A stretch of 64,000 bases of DNA, from positions 558,001-622,000 of the forward strand of contig NC_019942.1 of the NCBI RefSeq assembly GCF_000327505.1, written 5' to 3'. Made by a program: the position numbers and the translations under genes. Positions 25,860 to 33,142 of this stretch are shown here, piece after piece. Source of the stretch: Aciduliprofundum sp. MAR08-339 (GTDB lineage: Archaea; Thermoplasmatota; Thermoplasmata; Thermoplasmatales; Aciduliprofundaceae). The notes below the pieces were generated by a model. It saw only the letters and a list, made by a program, of their open reading frames with translations, had not been told where the DNA came from and searched no databases. The number at the start of each line of letters is the position of its first letter. The stretch's first letter is position 1.

Positions 25860-26222
25860 TTATTCCATTTCCTCAAAAAGCCTTTTGTAGAGTTCTTCAG
25901 GGGACTCTTCTTTCTTCTTTTGAGGTTTGCTATTCAGCACTTCCTCTATTTTGTCCTTTCTGTAAACCCAGTAGTGGATTCTCCATAGTTTACCCTTGGA
26001 TATGGTAATTTCCTCCTCCATGGGCTTTACTATTTCAAGTTCTTCGAGATAGTAAAACACGTCTCTGTCCGCAGGAGTTAGCATATTGTCTATTATTCTG
26101 TCACCATAACCAAAAAAATTCACAACGTACTCTGCCAAATCCTTAATATCCTCTTCTTCCATTTTTCCCCCAAGCAATTTTTTTAGAACAGTGTACAAAA
26201 TCTCATAGGTGACAATATCCAT
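25860..26222 (-). CDS. Conserved small protein, paralogue of 7086-7496
   Basis: The 120-residue protein shares the core FFGYGDRIIDNML, DRDVFYYLEELEIVK and LWRIHYW with the protein upstream of ABCE1. The core again looks like a winged helix. The C-terminus is charged (KPQKKKEESPEELYKRLFEEME). It ends 5 bases from the tRNA-Gln 3' end on the opposite strand and is divergent from nth. Function unknown; DUF6015-like from memory only. Confidence 0.8.
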   Translation of the reverse strand: MDIVTYEILYTVLKKLLGGKMEEEDIKDLAEYVVNFFGYGDRIIDNMLTPADRDVFYYLEELEIVKPMEEEITISKGKLWRIHYWVYRKDKIEEVLNSKPQKKKEESPEELYKRLFEEME

Positions 26223-26301
26223 TGCAAGGGGGCATGTCCATAAAAATTATAAAATTTTCGTGAAAGGTCGAATATTTTTATACGCAGTGCCCTTTAAGGT
26301 T

Positions 26302-26934
26302 ATGATGCCTGAGAATATTGAAAGGGTTGTGGAAATTTTAAAGGCCACGGTGCCGCCCCACCCCTACAAATCCAAGGAACCATTCAGGGTTCTAATAGCC
26401 ACGGTGATTTCACAGAGAACAAAGGATGAGGTCACATATTCAGTGGCGGAAAGATTGTTTGAGAAGTATCCCGACCCATCCTCTTTAAAAAATGCGCCGG
26501 TGGATGAGATAGCACGTTTGATCTATCCAGCCGGGTTTTACAAGCAGAAGGCCAGGAAAATAAAGGAGATTGCGAGGATCATAGACGAGGAATACGATGG
26601 TGTAGTGCCTCGCACTCTGGATGAACTTCTCAAACTTCCCGGGGTGGGCAGGAAAACCGCCAACATAGTTCTCTCAAGATGCTTTGATCAGGATGTAATT
26701 GCAGTTGATGTTCATGTGCACAGGATATCAAATCGTCTCGGTTGGGTCAGTACCCGCACCCCTGAAGAAACGGAGAGGGAGTTGATGAAAATTTTACCCA
26801 AGAAATATTGGAGGGAAATAAACGAACTCCTTGTGATGTTCGGGCGCACAATATGCAGGCCAGTTGGGCCCAAATGTGATGAATGTCCCGTAAGTGATTT
26901 CTGTGATTATTTCAAAAATAAAAAGAAAAGGTAG
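26302..26934 (+). CDS. nth: Endonuclease III (DNA glycosylase/AP lyase)
   Basis: The 210-residue HhH-GPD glycosylase removes oxidised pyrimidines and cuts at the resulting abasic site. The helix-hairpin-helix LPGVGRKTAN carries catalytic Lys118, and VDVHVHR carries Asp136. The C-terminal 4Fe-4S cluster ligands are C185, C192, C195 and C201 with the classic 6-2-5 spacing. ATG 26302 (or 26305) follows TATA-like ATTTTTATAC (26273-26282). Confidence 0.95.
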   Translation: MMPENIERVVEILKATVPPHPYKSKEPFRVLIATVISQRTKDEVTYSVAERLFEKYPDPSSLKNAPVDEIARLIYPAGFYKQKARKIKEIARIIDEEYDGVVPRTLDELLKLPGVGRKTANIVLSRCFDQDVIAVDVHVHRISNRLGWVSTRTPEETERELMKILPKKYWREINELLVMFGRTICRPVGPKCDECPVSDFCDYFKNKKKR

Positions 26935-26947
26935 GGGGTCAGCGTGA

Positions 26948-27010
26948 TTACTTTCTCCTTCTCATCTCCTCTGCCTTGTTCTTTCCTATTGCAAGCATCA
27001 TCTCTATCAT
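26948..27010 (-). CDS. Candidate 20-residue small protein with strong ribosome-binding site
   Basis: On the minus strand, ATG at 27010-27008 opens a 20-codon frame ending TAA (26950-26948). The product begins MIEMMLAIG and ends EEMRRRK, an amphipathic basic helix. AGGGAGGTGAT (27026-27016) lies six bases upstream, one of the strongest ribosome sites in the window. AAATATATAGG (27054-27044) forms a TATA box at the right distance. It is divergent from the tandem Lrp gene. Translation is inferred from these signals only. Confidence 0.5.
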   Translation of the reverse strand: MIEMMLAIGKNKAEEMRRRK

Positions 27011-27180
27011 TTTTATCACCTCCCTTTTCGGGTCTCTAAATTCCTATATATTTACCTTATATTTGAAGTGTTGTTTAGAAATTGGAAAATTTTTGGAAAA
27101 AAATACATTTAATTGGGAATTTTTAGAATAAAAAGTAACAAAAACGGAAAATTTATAAGGTTTAGATCCATTTACCCCAT

Positions 27181-28050
27181 ATGGATGATCTTGATGTGAA
27201 GATTCTGAAACTGCTTTGGGATGATGGGAGGATGCCCATATATTCAATTGCGAAGAATATCGGTATTTCAAATGGGGCGGTGTACAAGAGAATGGTGGCG
27301 ATGAAGGAGAGGGGGGAATTGAATGGATTTTCCATCCTTCTCAATTCTGACAAGATCCTAAACAGCGCTGTTGTATCTATAAGGGCTAGGAAAAAGCGTG
27401 ATGAGGTCATGGATATCCTCGGAAATTTGAGTGGAACCATGCATGTTGTGGCAGGTTTTGGAGGTAGGTATTACGCGGAGATATGGTACAGCGATGACTA
27501 CGAATTGAAGGACAAGGTCAATTACTTGAAGCATCTAACCGGTGCCTACAGAATTGAAGTTTACAAACACAGGAAGGATGAAAATATAAAACTCTCAGAT
27601 TTGGATTGGAAGATTCTTCTTGCCCTGAAGAATGATGCGAGGCGTCCATTCTCTGAAGTGGCCAAGGAGGTCAATGTCTCTTCAAAAACTGTGGCGAAAA
27701 GGTGCAGGAAATTAAGGGAAATGGATGCATGCAAGGTTTACCCCGTTGTGAACAGACCTTCTACCAAGGAGATATTCTGGTTCTCCCTGTTCATAGAGAC
27801 GGATGATGTATTGTTTGAGAGCCGAATAAGGAGAATAAAAAATCTGTGGAGAACATCCACATTTGCAGAACCTTCAATGGTTTATGGGGTTTTTTACGGT
27901 CGAACCATTGAGGAGGTTGATGAAATCATGGAAACCGTTGTGGGGATGCCCGGTGTCAGGCGTGTTTTCTACGAGATAATCGTAAAGGAAAGATTTTACC
28001 CAGATTATGTGGATTACGTTGCAACAAAGATGGGATTCAGAGCAGATTGA
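27181..28050 (+). CDS. Transcriptional regulator with two Lrp-type winged helices
   Basis: The 289-residue protein is a tandem arrangement. The first Lrp-like winged helix (about 1-55; DDLDVKILKLLWDDGRMPIYSIAKNI) is followed by a RAM-like segment. A second winged helix (about 138-195; LSDLDWKILLALKNDARRPFSEVAKE) precedes another effector-like domain (200-280). Ordinary Lrp proteins have one copy of each, so this behaves as an internal dimer. TATA-like AATTTATAAGG (27148-27158) lies at leaderless distance from ATG 27181. Its 3' end overlaps the convergent NAD-locus regulator by 14 bases. Confidence 0.88.
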   Translation: MDDLDVKILKLLWDDGRMPIYSIAKNIGISNGAVYKRMVAMKERGELNGFSILLNSDKILNSAVVSIRARKKRDEVMDILGNLSGTMHVVAGFGGRYYAEIWYSDDYELKDKVNYLKHLTGAYRIEVYKHRKDENIKLSDLDWKILLALKNDARRPFSEVAKEVNVSSKTVAKRCRKLREMDACKVYPVVNRPSTKEIFWFSLFIETDDVLFESRIRRIKNLWRTSTFAEPSMVYGVFYGRTIEEVDEIMETVVGMPGVRRVFYEIIVKERFYPDYVDYVATKMGFRAD

Positions 28051-29014
28051 ATATTCTCCTTGAGCTCTCCTCAGTTAATTTTATTCCGAAATCTTCCAGA
28101 ACCCTTTTTGCTTCCTCAAATTCAAGTTTCCAGTGGTAGTGGTATCCATCAAAGGACCTTTCAACATCTCTTTTTTTAATTCTCAATGCCCTGCTCTCAA
28201 GGGATATGGCCTCATTCCTTCTTGTGGGAATATTCTCTACGGCGCTTATGTAAGAATTAAGAAATATTTCAATCAATTTGCTGTTTTCCACCCTGTTGTT
28301 TATGGCCAGAGTGCAGCATGGATATTTTCCAAATATGGAATCAAATCTTGCGGTTTGATATCTTTCAGATAGAACCGTGAGATAAGGCTCCCATATGGCA
28401 AGTGCTTCTATCTCCCCTTTTTCAAAGGCTCTGAGCATAGACTCTGGAGAGTTAAAGTACCTTATTTGTGCGTCATCTCGTGCACCAATGTATTTTCTAA
28501 GCATATATTCCATTGTGGATAGCTCCGTGCTTCCAAAGATCCTCGGATTTTCAACCCTTTTCACAACGCCTCCTCCACCAAAACCGCATCCTGCTCTAAT
28601 TTTTATGCTACGGTAAACAAGGGCAAACATACTCTGGGTGATAAGGGGCGAGCATCCCACCTCCAGGTATCCCTCTGCAAGATCCTTTGTGAGTTCAAAC
28701 GCGTTTTTGTAAATCTTTATGATTATCCTGGGGCTCTTCAAATCATTTGCAGTAAGAAATATTGAGGGATATTCGATGGCCTTGAGTATGCCAACTCTTA
28801 TTATTCCATGCGGGGTGTAGGGAGAGTGATTAACATACCAGACCCTGTAAGATTTTCCTGCAACCTTCTTCCTAAAGATAATCCCCTCCTTTTCGAGTCT
28901 TGAAAGCACTGTGGATACGGTGCTCTTGCTTATTCCATATATGCCTGTAAATTCTTCCTGCAGCACACCATCCTTTCCCGCTCTTTTGAGAATTTTCAGA
29001 ATTCTTTCCTGCAT
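28037..29014 (-). CDS. Putative NAD-locus regulator: winged helix fused to a periplasmic-binding-protein-like domain
   Basis: The 325-residue cytosolic protein starts with a winged helix (about 1-70; QERILKILKRAG, GISKSTVSTVLSRLEKEGII). A type 2 substrate-binding fold follows (about 75-275) like NMT1/SsuA proteins (VGILKAIEYPSIFLTANDL, LAEGYLEVGCSPLI, EALAIWEPYLTVL). No signal peptide is present, so the binding domain should sense a small molecule inside the cell. ATG 29014 is preferred over upstream codons because a TATA-like AATTAAAATC (about 29044-29035) lies at leaderless distance. It is divergent from nadX-nadA-nadC, with operator-like palindromes between them. Confidence 0.82.
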   Translation of the reverse strand: MQERILKILKRAGKDGVLQEEFTGIYGISKSTVSTVLSRLEKEGIIFRKKVAGKSYRVWYVNHSPYTPHGIIRVGILKAIEYPSIFLTANDLKSPRIIIKIYKNAFELTKDLAEGYLEVGCSPLITQSMFALVYRSIKIRAGCGFGGGGVVKRVENPRIFGSTELSTMEYMLRKYIGARDDAQIRYFNSPESMLRAFEKGEIEALAIWEPYLTVLSERYQTARFDSIFGKYPCCTLAINNRVENSKLIEIFLNSYISAVENIPTRRNEAISLESRALRIKKRDVERSFDGYHYHWKLEFEEAKRVLEDFGIKLTEESSRRIFNLL

Positions 29015-29048
29015 AGACAATAATTGATTTAGAGATTTTAATTTTTGG

Positions 29049-29064
29049 TTAATCGCAAGATTAA
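29049..29064. promoter_or_regulatory. Inverted repeat in the nadX/regulator intergenic region
   Basis: TTAATC-GCAA-GATTAA is a perfect 6+4+6 inverted repeat. Its right arm runs into the nadX TATA-like GATTAAAAT (29059-29067), and its left side lies just upstream of the TATA of the divergent regulator gene. A protein bound here could affect both directions. Confidence 0.45.
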
Positions 29065-29086
29065 AATTGAAAATCGGCATGCACCC

Positions 29087-29102
29087 TTGAACACATGTTC
29101 AA
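29087..29102. promoter_or_regulatory. Candidate operator of the NAD biosynthesis operon
   Basis: TTGAACA-CA-TGTTCAA is a perfect 7+2+7 inverted repeat. It covers the predicted transcription start (about 26 bases after the TATA at 29059-29067) and runs into the AAAGGTGATT ribosome site (29101-29110) of nadX, a position suited to repression. The divergent HTH/binding-protein regulator is the obvious candidate ligand. Confidence 0.6.
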
Positions 29103-29113
29103 AGGTGATTCAC

Positions 29114-29848
29114 ATGAAAATAGGAATAATTGGTTGTGGTGCGATTGCGCACGAGATTGCAAAGCATCGCGATGATGTGGCGGCCCTTTACGATATGGAC
29201 TGCAATAAATGCAAGGATTTACCCGGTTTTCTCTGCAAGGATATTGACTCCCTCATCTCCCGCTCGGATCTTATCATTGAGGCTGCATCACCCTCCGCCG
29301 TGAAGGAGTACGCTGAAAAGATAATTGAGGCTGGGAAAGATCTTTTGATTATGAGCGTTGGGGGCCTTGCAGATGATGATTTTCGTGCCAAGATTTTCAG
29401 GATGGCCAGAGAGATGGGTGTGCGCATATACCTTCCTGCAGGGGCAATAGGTGGCATAGACATAATACGGTCTGCCCGTATGGCCGGGATAAGAAAAGCA
29501 AAGATAATGAGCACCAAAAACTCAAAAACTCTGGGTGTGGATTGTAAAGAGCGGACGTTGGTGTTCAAAGGCTCTGCCAAGGAAGCAATTAAAAGGTTTC
29601 CAAAAAGTACCAATGTGACCGTGCTCCTCAGCATTGCCACGGGGGTTGATGTGGAGGTTGAGGTTTATGCCGATCCAAAGGCAGAGAGAAACACCCACGA
29701 AATTCATCTAGAGGGTGAGTTTGGGGAAGCGGTAATAAGGGTGAGCAACAACCCCAGCAAGAGCAATCCAAGGACCAGTTACCTTGCTGCACTCTCACCT
29801 CTGGAAGTGCTTGATCTAATAAATTCTCCTGTTTGGGTGGGGGTGTGA
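29114..29848 (+). CDS. nadX: L-aspartate dehydrogenase
   Basis: The 244-residue enzyme oxidises aspartate to iminoaspartate with NAD(P), the first step of NAD synthesis in organisms without NadB. It begins [16 protein letters not shown] (Rossmann dinucleotide motif), and later carries [16 protein letters not shown] and [14 protein letters not shown] with the catalytic-domain signature around [15 protein letters not shown] 29114 follows AAAGGTGATT (29101-29110). It is first in the nadX-nadA-nadC operon and has a palindromic operator upstream. Confidence 0.95.
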   Translation: MKIGIIGCGAIAHEIAKHRDDVAALYDMDCNKCKDLPGFLCKDIDSLISRSDLIIEAASPSAVKEYAEKIIEAGKDLLIMSVGGLADDDFRAKIFRMAREMGVRIYLPAGAIGGIDIIRSARMAGIRKAKIMSTKNSKTLGVDCKERTLVFKGSAKEAIKRFPKSTNVTVLLSIATGVDVEVEVYADPKAERNTHEIHLEGEFGEAVIRVSNNPSKSNPRTSYLAALSPLEVLDLINSPVWVGV

Positions 29849-29850
29849 GG

Positions 29851-30738
29851 ATGAACTATGTGGATGAGATAAAAAAATTGAAAAAAGAGATGAACGCTGT
29901 GATTCTGGCTCACAACTATCAGAGAGGTGAGGTGCAGAGGATTGCCGATTTTCTCGGAGATTCCCTTGAACTTGCGAGAAAGGCCACAAGCATAGACGCT
30001 GATTACATAGTATTTGCAGGGGTGGATTTCATGGCCGAGACTGCGGCGATTCTCAATCCGGATAAGGTGGTATTGATCCCATCAAAAACTGCCAGTTGTG
30101 AGATGGCCAGGTATCTCACTCCCGAGATTATTTTGGAGGCGAAGAGAAAATATCCTGATGCAAAGGTTGTGCTGTATGTTAACTCCACCGCAGCATGCAA
30201 GGCCCTTGCCGATATAACCTGCACCTCTGCCAATGCCGTTAAAGTTGTGAATTCCCTTGATGCAGATACCATTCTTTTTGGACCAGATGCCAATCTAGCC
30301 CATTATGTGTCTGAGAGAACGAATAAGAAGATCATTCCTCTTCCACCCAACGGACACTGCTACGTGCATACCAATCTTACGCCTGAGGTTGTGAGACGTG
30401 ACGGTGTGCTAATGGTGCATCCCGAATGCCCACCAGAACTGCAGAAAGAGGCAGATGTCATCGCGAGTACCGGGGGAATGGTCAAATTTGTGGCAAAAAG
30501 TGATGCCAGGAGATTTGTGGTGGCTACCGAGCGTGATATGGTGGAGCGTCTTCGCTCGCTCTTTCCCGATAAAGAATTTGTTCCTGCTTGGGAAAATGCC
30601 ATATGTCTTGGAATGAAGCAGATCACCGTGAGAAAGATTTATGAGAGTTTACGTGATAAAAAATATGTGGTGAAGGTTGATGAAAAAATAGCCGAAAGGG
30701 CGAGAATGGCTATTGAGCGTATGCTGGAGGTTTCGTGA
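29851..30738 (+). CDS. nadA: Quinolinate synthase
   Basis: The 295-residue enzyme condenses iminoaspartate with dihydroxyacetone phosphate to quinolinate. NadA landmarks are [43 protein letters not shown] and HPECPPEL. The three conserved cysteines for its 4Fe-4S cluster are in SCEMARY, ITCTSAN and PECPPE. The start is ATG 29851, two bases past the nadX stop, with a G-rich ribosome site in the end of nadX. Confidence 0.96.
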   Translation: MNYVDEIKKLKKEMNAVILAHNYQRGEVQRIADFLGDSLELARKATSIDADYIVFAGVDFMAETAAILNPDKVVLIPSKTASCEMARYLTPEIILEAKRKYPDAKVVLYVNSTAACKALADITCTSANAVKVVNSLDADTILFGPDANLAHYVSERTNKKIIPLPPNGHCYVHTNLTPEVVRRDGVLMVHPECPPELQKEADVIASTGGMVKFVAKSDARRFVVATERDMVERLRSLFPDKEFVPAWENAICLGMKQITVRKIYESLRDKKYVVKVDEKIAERARMAIERMLEVS

Positions 30739-31538
30739 TGTTCTGGAAGATGTATCAGGAGGATACAATTTTCGGGGATGTGACCTCGTCCACAGTGATC
30801 CCCGAGAATTTGATGGCGGAGGGGCAAGTTATAGCAAGGGAGGATTGTGTTCTGGCGGGTGCAAAGTATATCAAAAAAAATTTGAAAAAGCTTGGTTTAG
30901 AAGTCTATTCCTTGGATGATGGAGCCAATGTTGATAGGGGCACAGTGGTGATGAGAATAGTGGGAAATGCGCGAGATATTTTGATGGTAGAAAGAACGCT
31001 GCTGAATATCCTTAGCAGGATGAGTGGCATTGCGACTGAAACGCGGCGTGTGGTGGAAAGGGTGCGGGAAATCAACAAGAATGTGAGAATTGCGGCAACC
31101 CGTAAAACACTATGGGGTTATCTTGATAAGGTGGCTGTGGAGATTGGGGGAGGAGACACTCATCGCTGGAACCTCGGGGATATGGTGATGATCAAGGACA
31201 ATCACATAGCCCTAGTGGGTTTTGAGGAGAGCATCAGACGTGCCAAAGGTGTGAGTTTTACGAAGAAGATAGAGGTTGAGGTGGAGGATGAAGAGCATGC
31301 AATAAGAGCTGCTGAGCTTGGTGTGGACATAATAATGCTTGATAATATGGATCCCGACGATGTTTGTCGCATTGCAAAGAAACTTAGGGTATACAACGTT
31401 ATAATCGAGGTATCTGGAGGCATAACCCCAGAGAATGTGGAAGAATACGCAAGATGCGATGTGGACGTGATTTCAATGGGTTATCTCACCCATTCTGCCC
31501 GCTCCTGCAATTTTTCCTTGGAAATAAAAAAATGTTGA
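30738..31538 (+). CDS. nadC: Nicotinate-nucleotide pyrophosphorylase (quinolinate phosphoribosyltransferase)
   Basis: The 266-residue enzyme converts quinolinate and PRPP to nicotinate mononucleotide. It contains EDTIFGDVTS, the motif TLLNILSRMSGIAT, ATRKT, GGGDTHRWNLGDMVMIKDNH, and IMLDNMDP. ATG 30738 is six bases after GGAGGT (30726-30731) and shares one base with the nadA stop; GTG 30735 is the alternative. This gene completes the de novo route from aspartate to the pyridine nucleotide. Confidence 0.96.
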   Translation: MFWKMYQEDTIFGDVTSSTVIPENLMAEGQVIAREDCVLAGAKYIKKNLKKLGLEVYSLDDGANVDRGTVVMRIVGNARDILMVERTLLNILSRMSGIATETRRVVERVREINKNVRIAATRKTLWGYLDKVAVEIGGGDTHRWNLGDMVMIKDNHIALVGFEESIRRAKGVSFTKKIEVEVEDEEHAIRAAELGVDIIMLDNMDPDDVCRIAKKLRVYNVIIEVSGGITPENVEEYARCDVDVISMGYLTHSARSCNFSLEIKKC

Positions 31539-31543
31539 AAGGG

Positions 31544-32386
31544 TTATGAGGGCGGCGGTGGTATTGCTCCAAAATCTTTCTGGCACTGGTCCTTCCTCAC
31601 GATCAGATATATGATCAATCCGATGAGCCCCAGAAGAAGCACAACCAGGAACCATACTATAGGGCTATCCATGCACCTGCTCTTTGCATCCTTGTATGCC
31701 CACCAGGCCACGATGATCCAGATTATGATCCACACAAAGATGCATGCCAGGTATGTTGCAAGGATTCCCATACCGTAGAGCATCCCCATATCGCTGCTTC
31801 CCTCCCCACCATTGCCACCGTTGTTTCCTCCACTTGATCCTCCGCTCTGGGCGTTGTGATAGTACTCGGCCTCATCTGCATATGTGTTGAGCATTGAGGG
31901 ATTGTTTCCCAGCGCATGCACACTTTCCACGGTAACGCTGTATTCATCACCTATGCCTGAAAGCATCTGTGCATCTATATGGTAAGTTATCTTGTTTCCA
32001 GAAATTTTTATGTCATTTGCGGGCAGGGGATTGGTGTTCTCTCCAACCTTGAACCAGCCAAGATATTGTATGTTTCCATTTGCGTTAAACCAGATGGATG
32101 CAATTTCATAATCCGTGTAGCTGTTTATTTCTATTACGTAGGCGTTCATATATCCATTTTCTGGTTGTGTGTTGATATTGCCCCTGACCTGAATCCAGAA
32201 ATCCACATAGTTTCCGTTTGGTGTGGCTCCAAAGGCAACGATATCAAAATCAGGGTTCGTTGTGTCCACAGGATCACTGGCTTCAAAACTCATTGTTGCA
32301 GCACTTGCTATACCGCTCACTCCTGTCAAGACCATCATAATAATGGTCACAACCAGTATCATGCCCCATTTTTTCAAATACTTCAC
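31544..32386 (-). CDS. Secreted/membrane protein with Gly-Ser linker and C-terminal membrane helices
   Basis: The 280-residue protein has a signal peptide (about 1-30, ending GIASAA) and a beta-rich extracytoplasmic domain (about 31-175). A low-complexity Gly/Asn/Ser linker (about 180-200) leads to two membrane helices (about 205-233 and 243-265; the second is LLLGLIGLIIYLIVRK, like PLDc_N-type membrane segments) and a proline tail. I do not recognise the outer domain. GTG 32386 follows the TATA-like AATTTATAAATAA (about 32424-32412). Confidence 0.7.
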   Translation of the reverse strand: MKYLKKWGMILVVTIIMMVLTGVSGIASAATMSFEASDPVDTTNPDFDIVAFGATPNGNYVDFWIQVRGNINTQPENGYMNAYVIEINSYTDYEIASIWFNANGNIQYLGWFKVGENTNPLPANDIKISGNKITYHIDAQMLSGIGDEYSVTVESVHALGNNPSMLNTYADEAEYYHNAQSGGSSGGNNGGNGGEGSSDMGMLYGMGILATYLACIFVWIIIWIIVAWWAYKDAKSRCMDSPIVWFLVVLLLGLIGLIIYLIVRKDQCQKDFGAIPPPPS

Positions 32387-32432
32387 CCCAGAAAGTATAT
32401 TGTTTGAAATTATTTATAAATTTCTAATGGTA

Positions 32433-32837
32433 TCACGAGGATTTGAGGTAGTAGTGCCAAGAGCCATGATGCAAAATCTGAAATCCATAACTTAGAGCCA
32501 CCGAGTCCATAGAATCATCGGGCAGAGATGTCAGGGCGATTATCCCAAACTGCTTCATTGCACTGTTTCCAAGGTAAAAGGCATATCCAGGGGTGTATGG
32601 AAAATATTCGGGGTCTATGATCCAAATGTCAAATCTTTTCATGGGTAGGTACATTCCTGTGGGGTGCATTGTTATGCAGTTTTTATCCTCTTCCTTGCAC
32701 TTGATGGATGTGCATTTTATGCTCTCTGCCTTTATTTCCTCGATCCACTCCTCTTTCATCAAATCGCATGGAGTTATTAAGACATCCGGAGAGGATGTGG
32801 TCAAAAAACTCAGCAGGATCTTTATCTCTTCTTTCAT
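32433..32837 (-). CDS. Hypothetical protein, possibly a degenerate archaemetzincin relative
   Basis: The 134-residue cytosolic protein has no clear family. The central part (RFDIWIIDPEYFPYTPGYAFYLGNS) followed by IALTSLPDDSMDSVALSYGFQILHHG resembles, in order, the strand and helix pattern of archaemetzincins. The zinc motif HExxHxxxGxxH is absent and the cysteine zinc site is lost. I treat this as a weak resemblance. Several Cys residues cluster at 38-54 (CTSIKCKEEDKNC). Confidence 0.55.
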   Translation of the reverse strand: MKEEIKILLSFLTTSSPDVLITPCDLMKEEWIEEIKAESIKCTSIKCKEEDKNCITMHPTGMYLPMKRFDIWIIDPEYFPYTPGYAFYLGNSAMKQFGIIALTSLPDDSMDSVALSYGFQILHHGSWHYYLKSS

Positions 32838-33142
32838 ACCCTCGTATCTTCATTGTGCATATAAAATTTTTGAAATCAGAGGCTCAGCATTAACCCTACC
32901 GTCCCGAGGCAAGAATGAACAGAAACGATGAAAATTGATATTGCAGTGATTATACGAACTCCATTGTTGGCATGGTGAATATTGATATAAGGAGAAGTGA
33001 AACCCAAAATAAAAAACTCTTGACCCTTCTTAATTTTTTACATTCTCATTTATCGGCTTAAATTCTGCCTTTCTCACTCATAGTTTTTTATTGAGAAGGT
33101 ATTTATAGGGTTTTATATTTCCCACACACAAAGGTGATTGAA
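32838..33142. promoter_or_regulatory. Intergenic region with the ppdK promoter
   Basis: About 300 bases without a convincing gene. Near its right end, TATTTATAGG (33098-33107) and TTTTATATTT (33111-33120) are TATA-like, and AAAGGTGATT (33130-33139) is the ribosome site of ppdK, the same sequence as before nadX. The rest is AT-rich. I saw no tRNA, hairpin or complete C/D box set in it. Confidence 0.5.

Noticed and set aside
32838-33142. Possible box C/D small RNA or short gene in the intergenic region before ppdK
   Set aside because: GATGA-like and GTGA-like motifs occur but no matching D box pair, and short frames there have no start signals.
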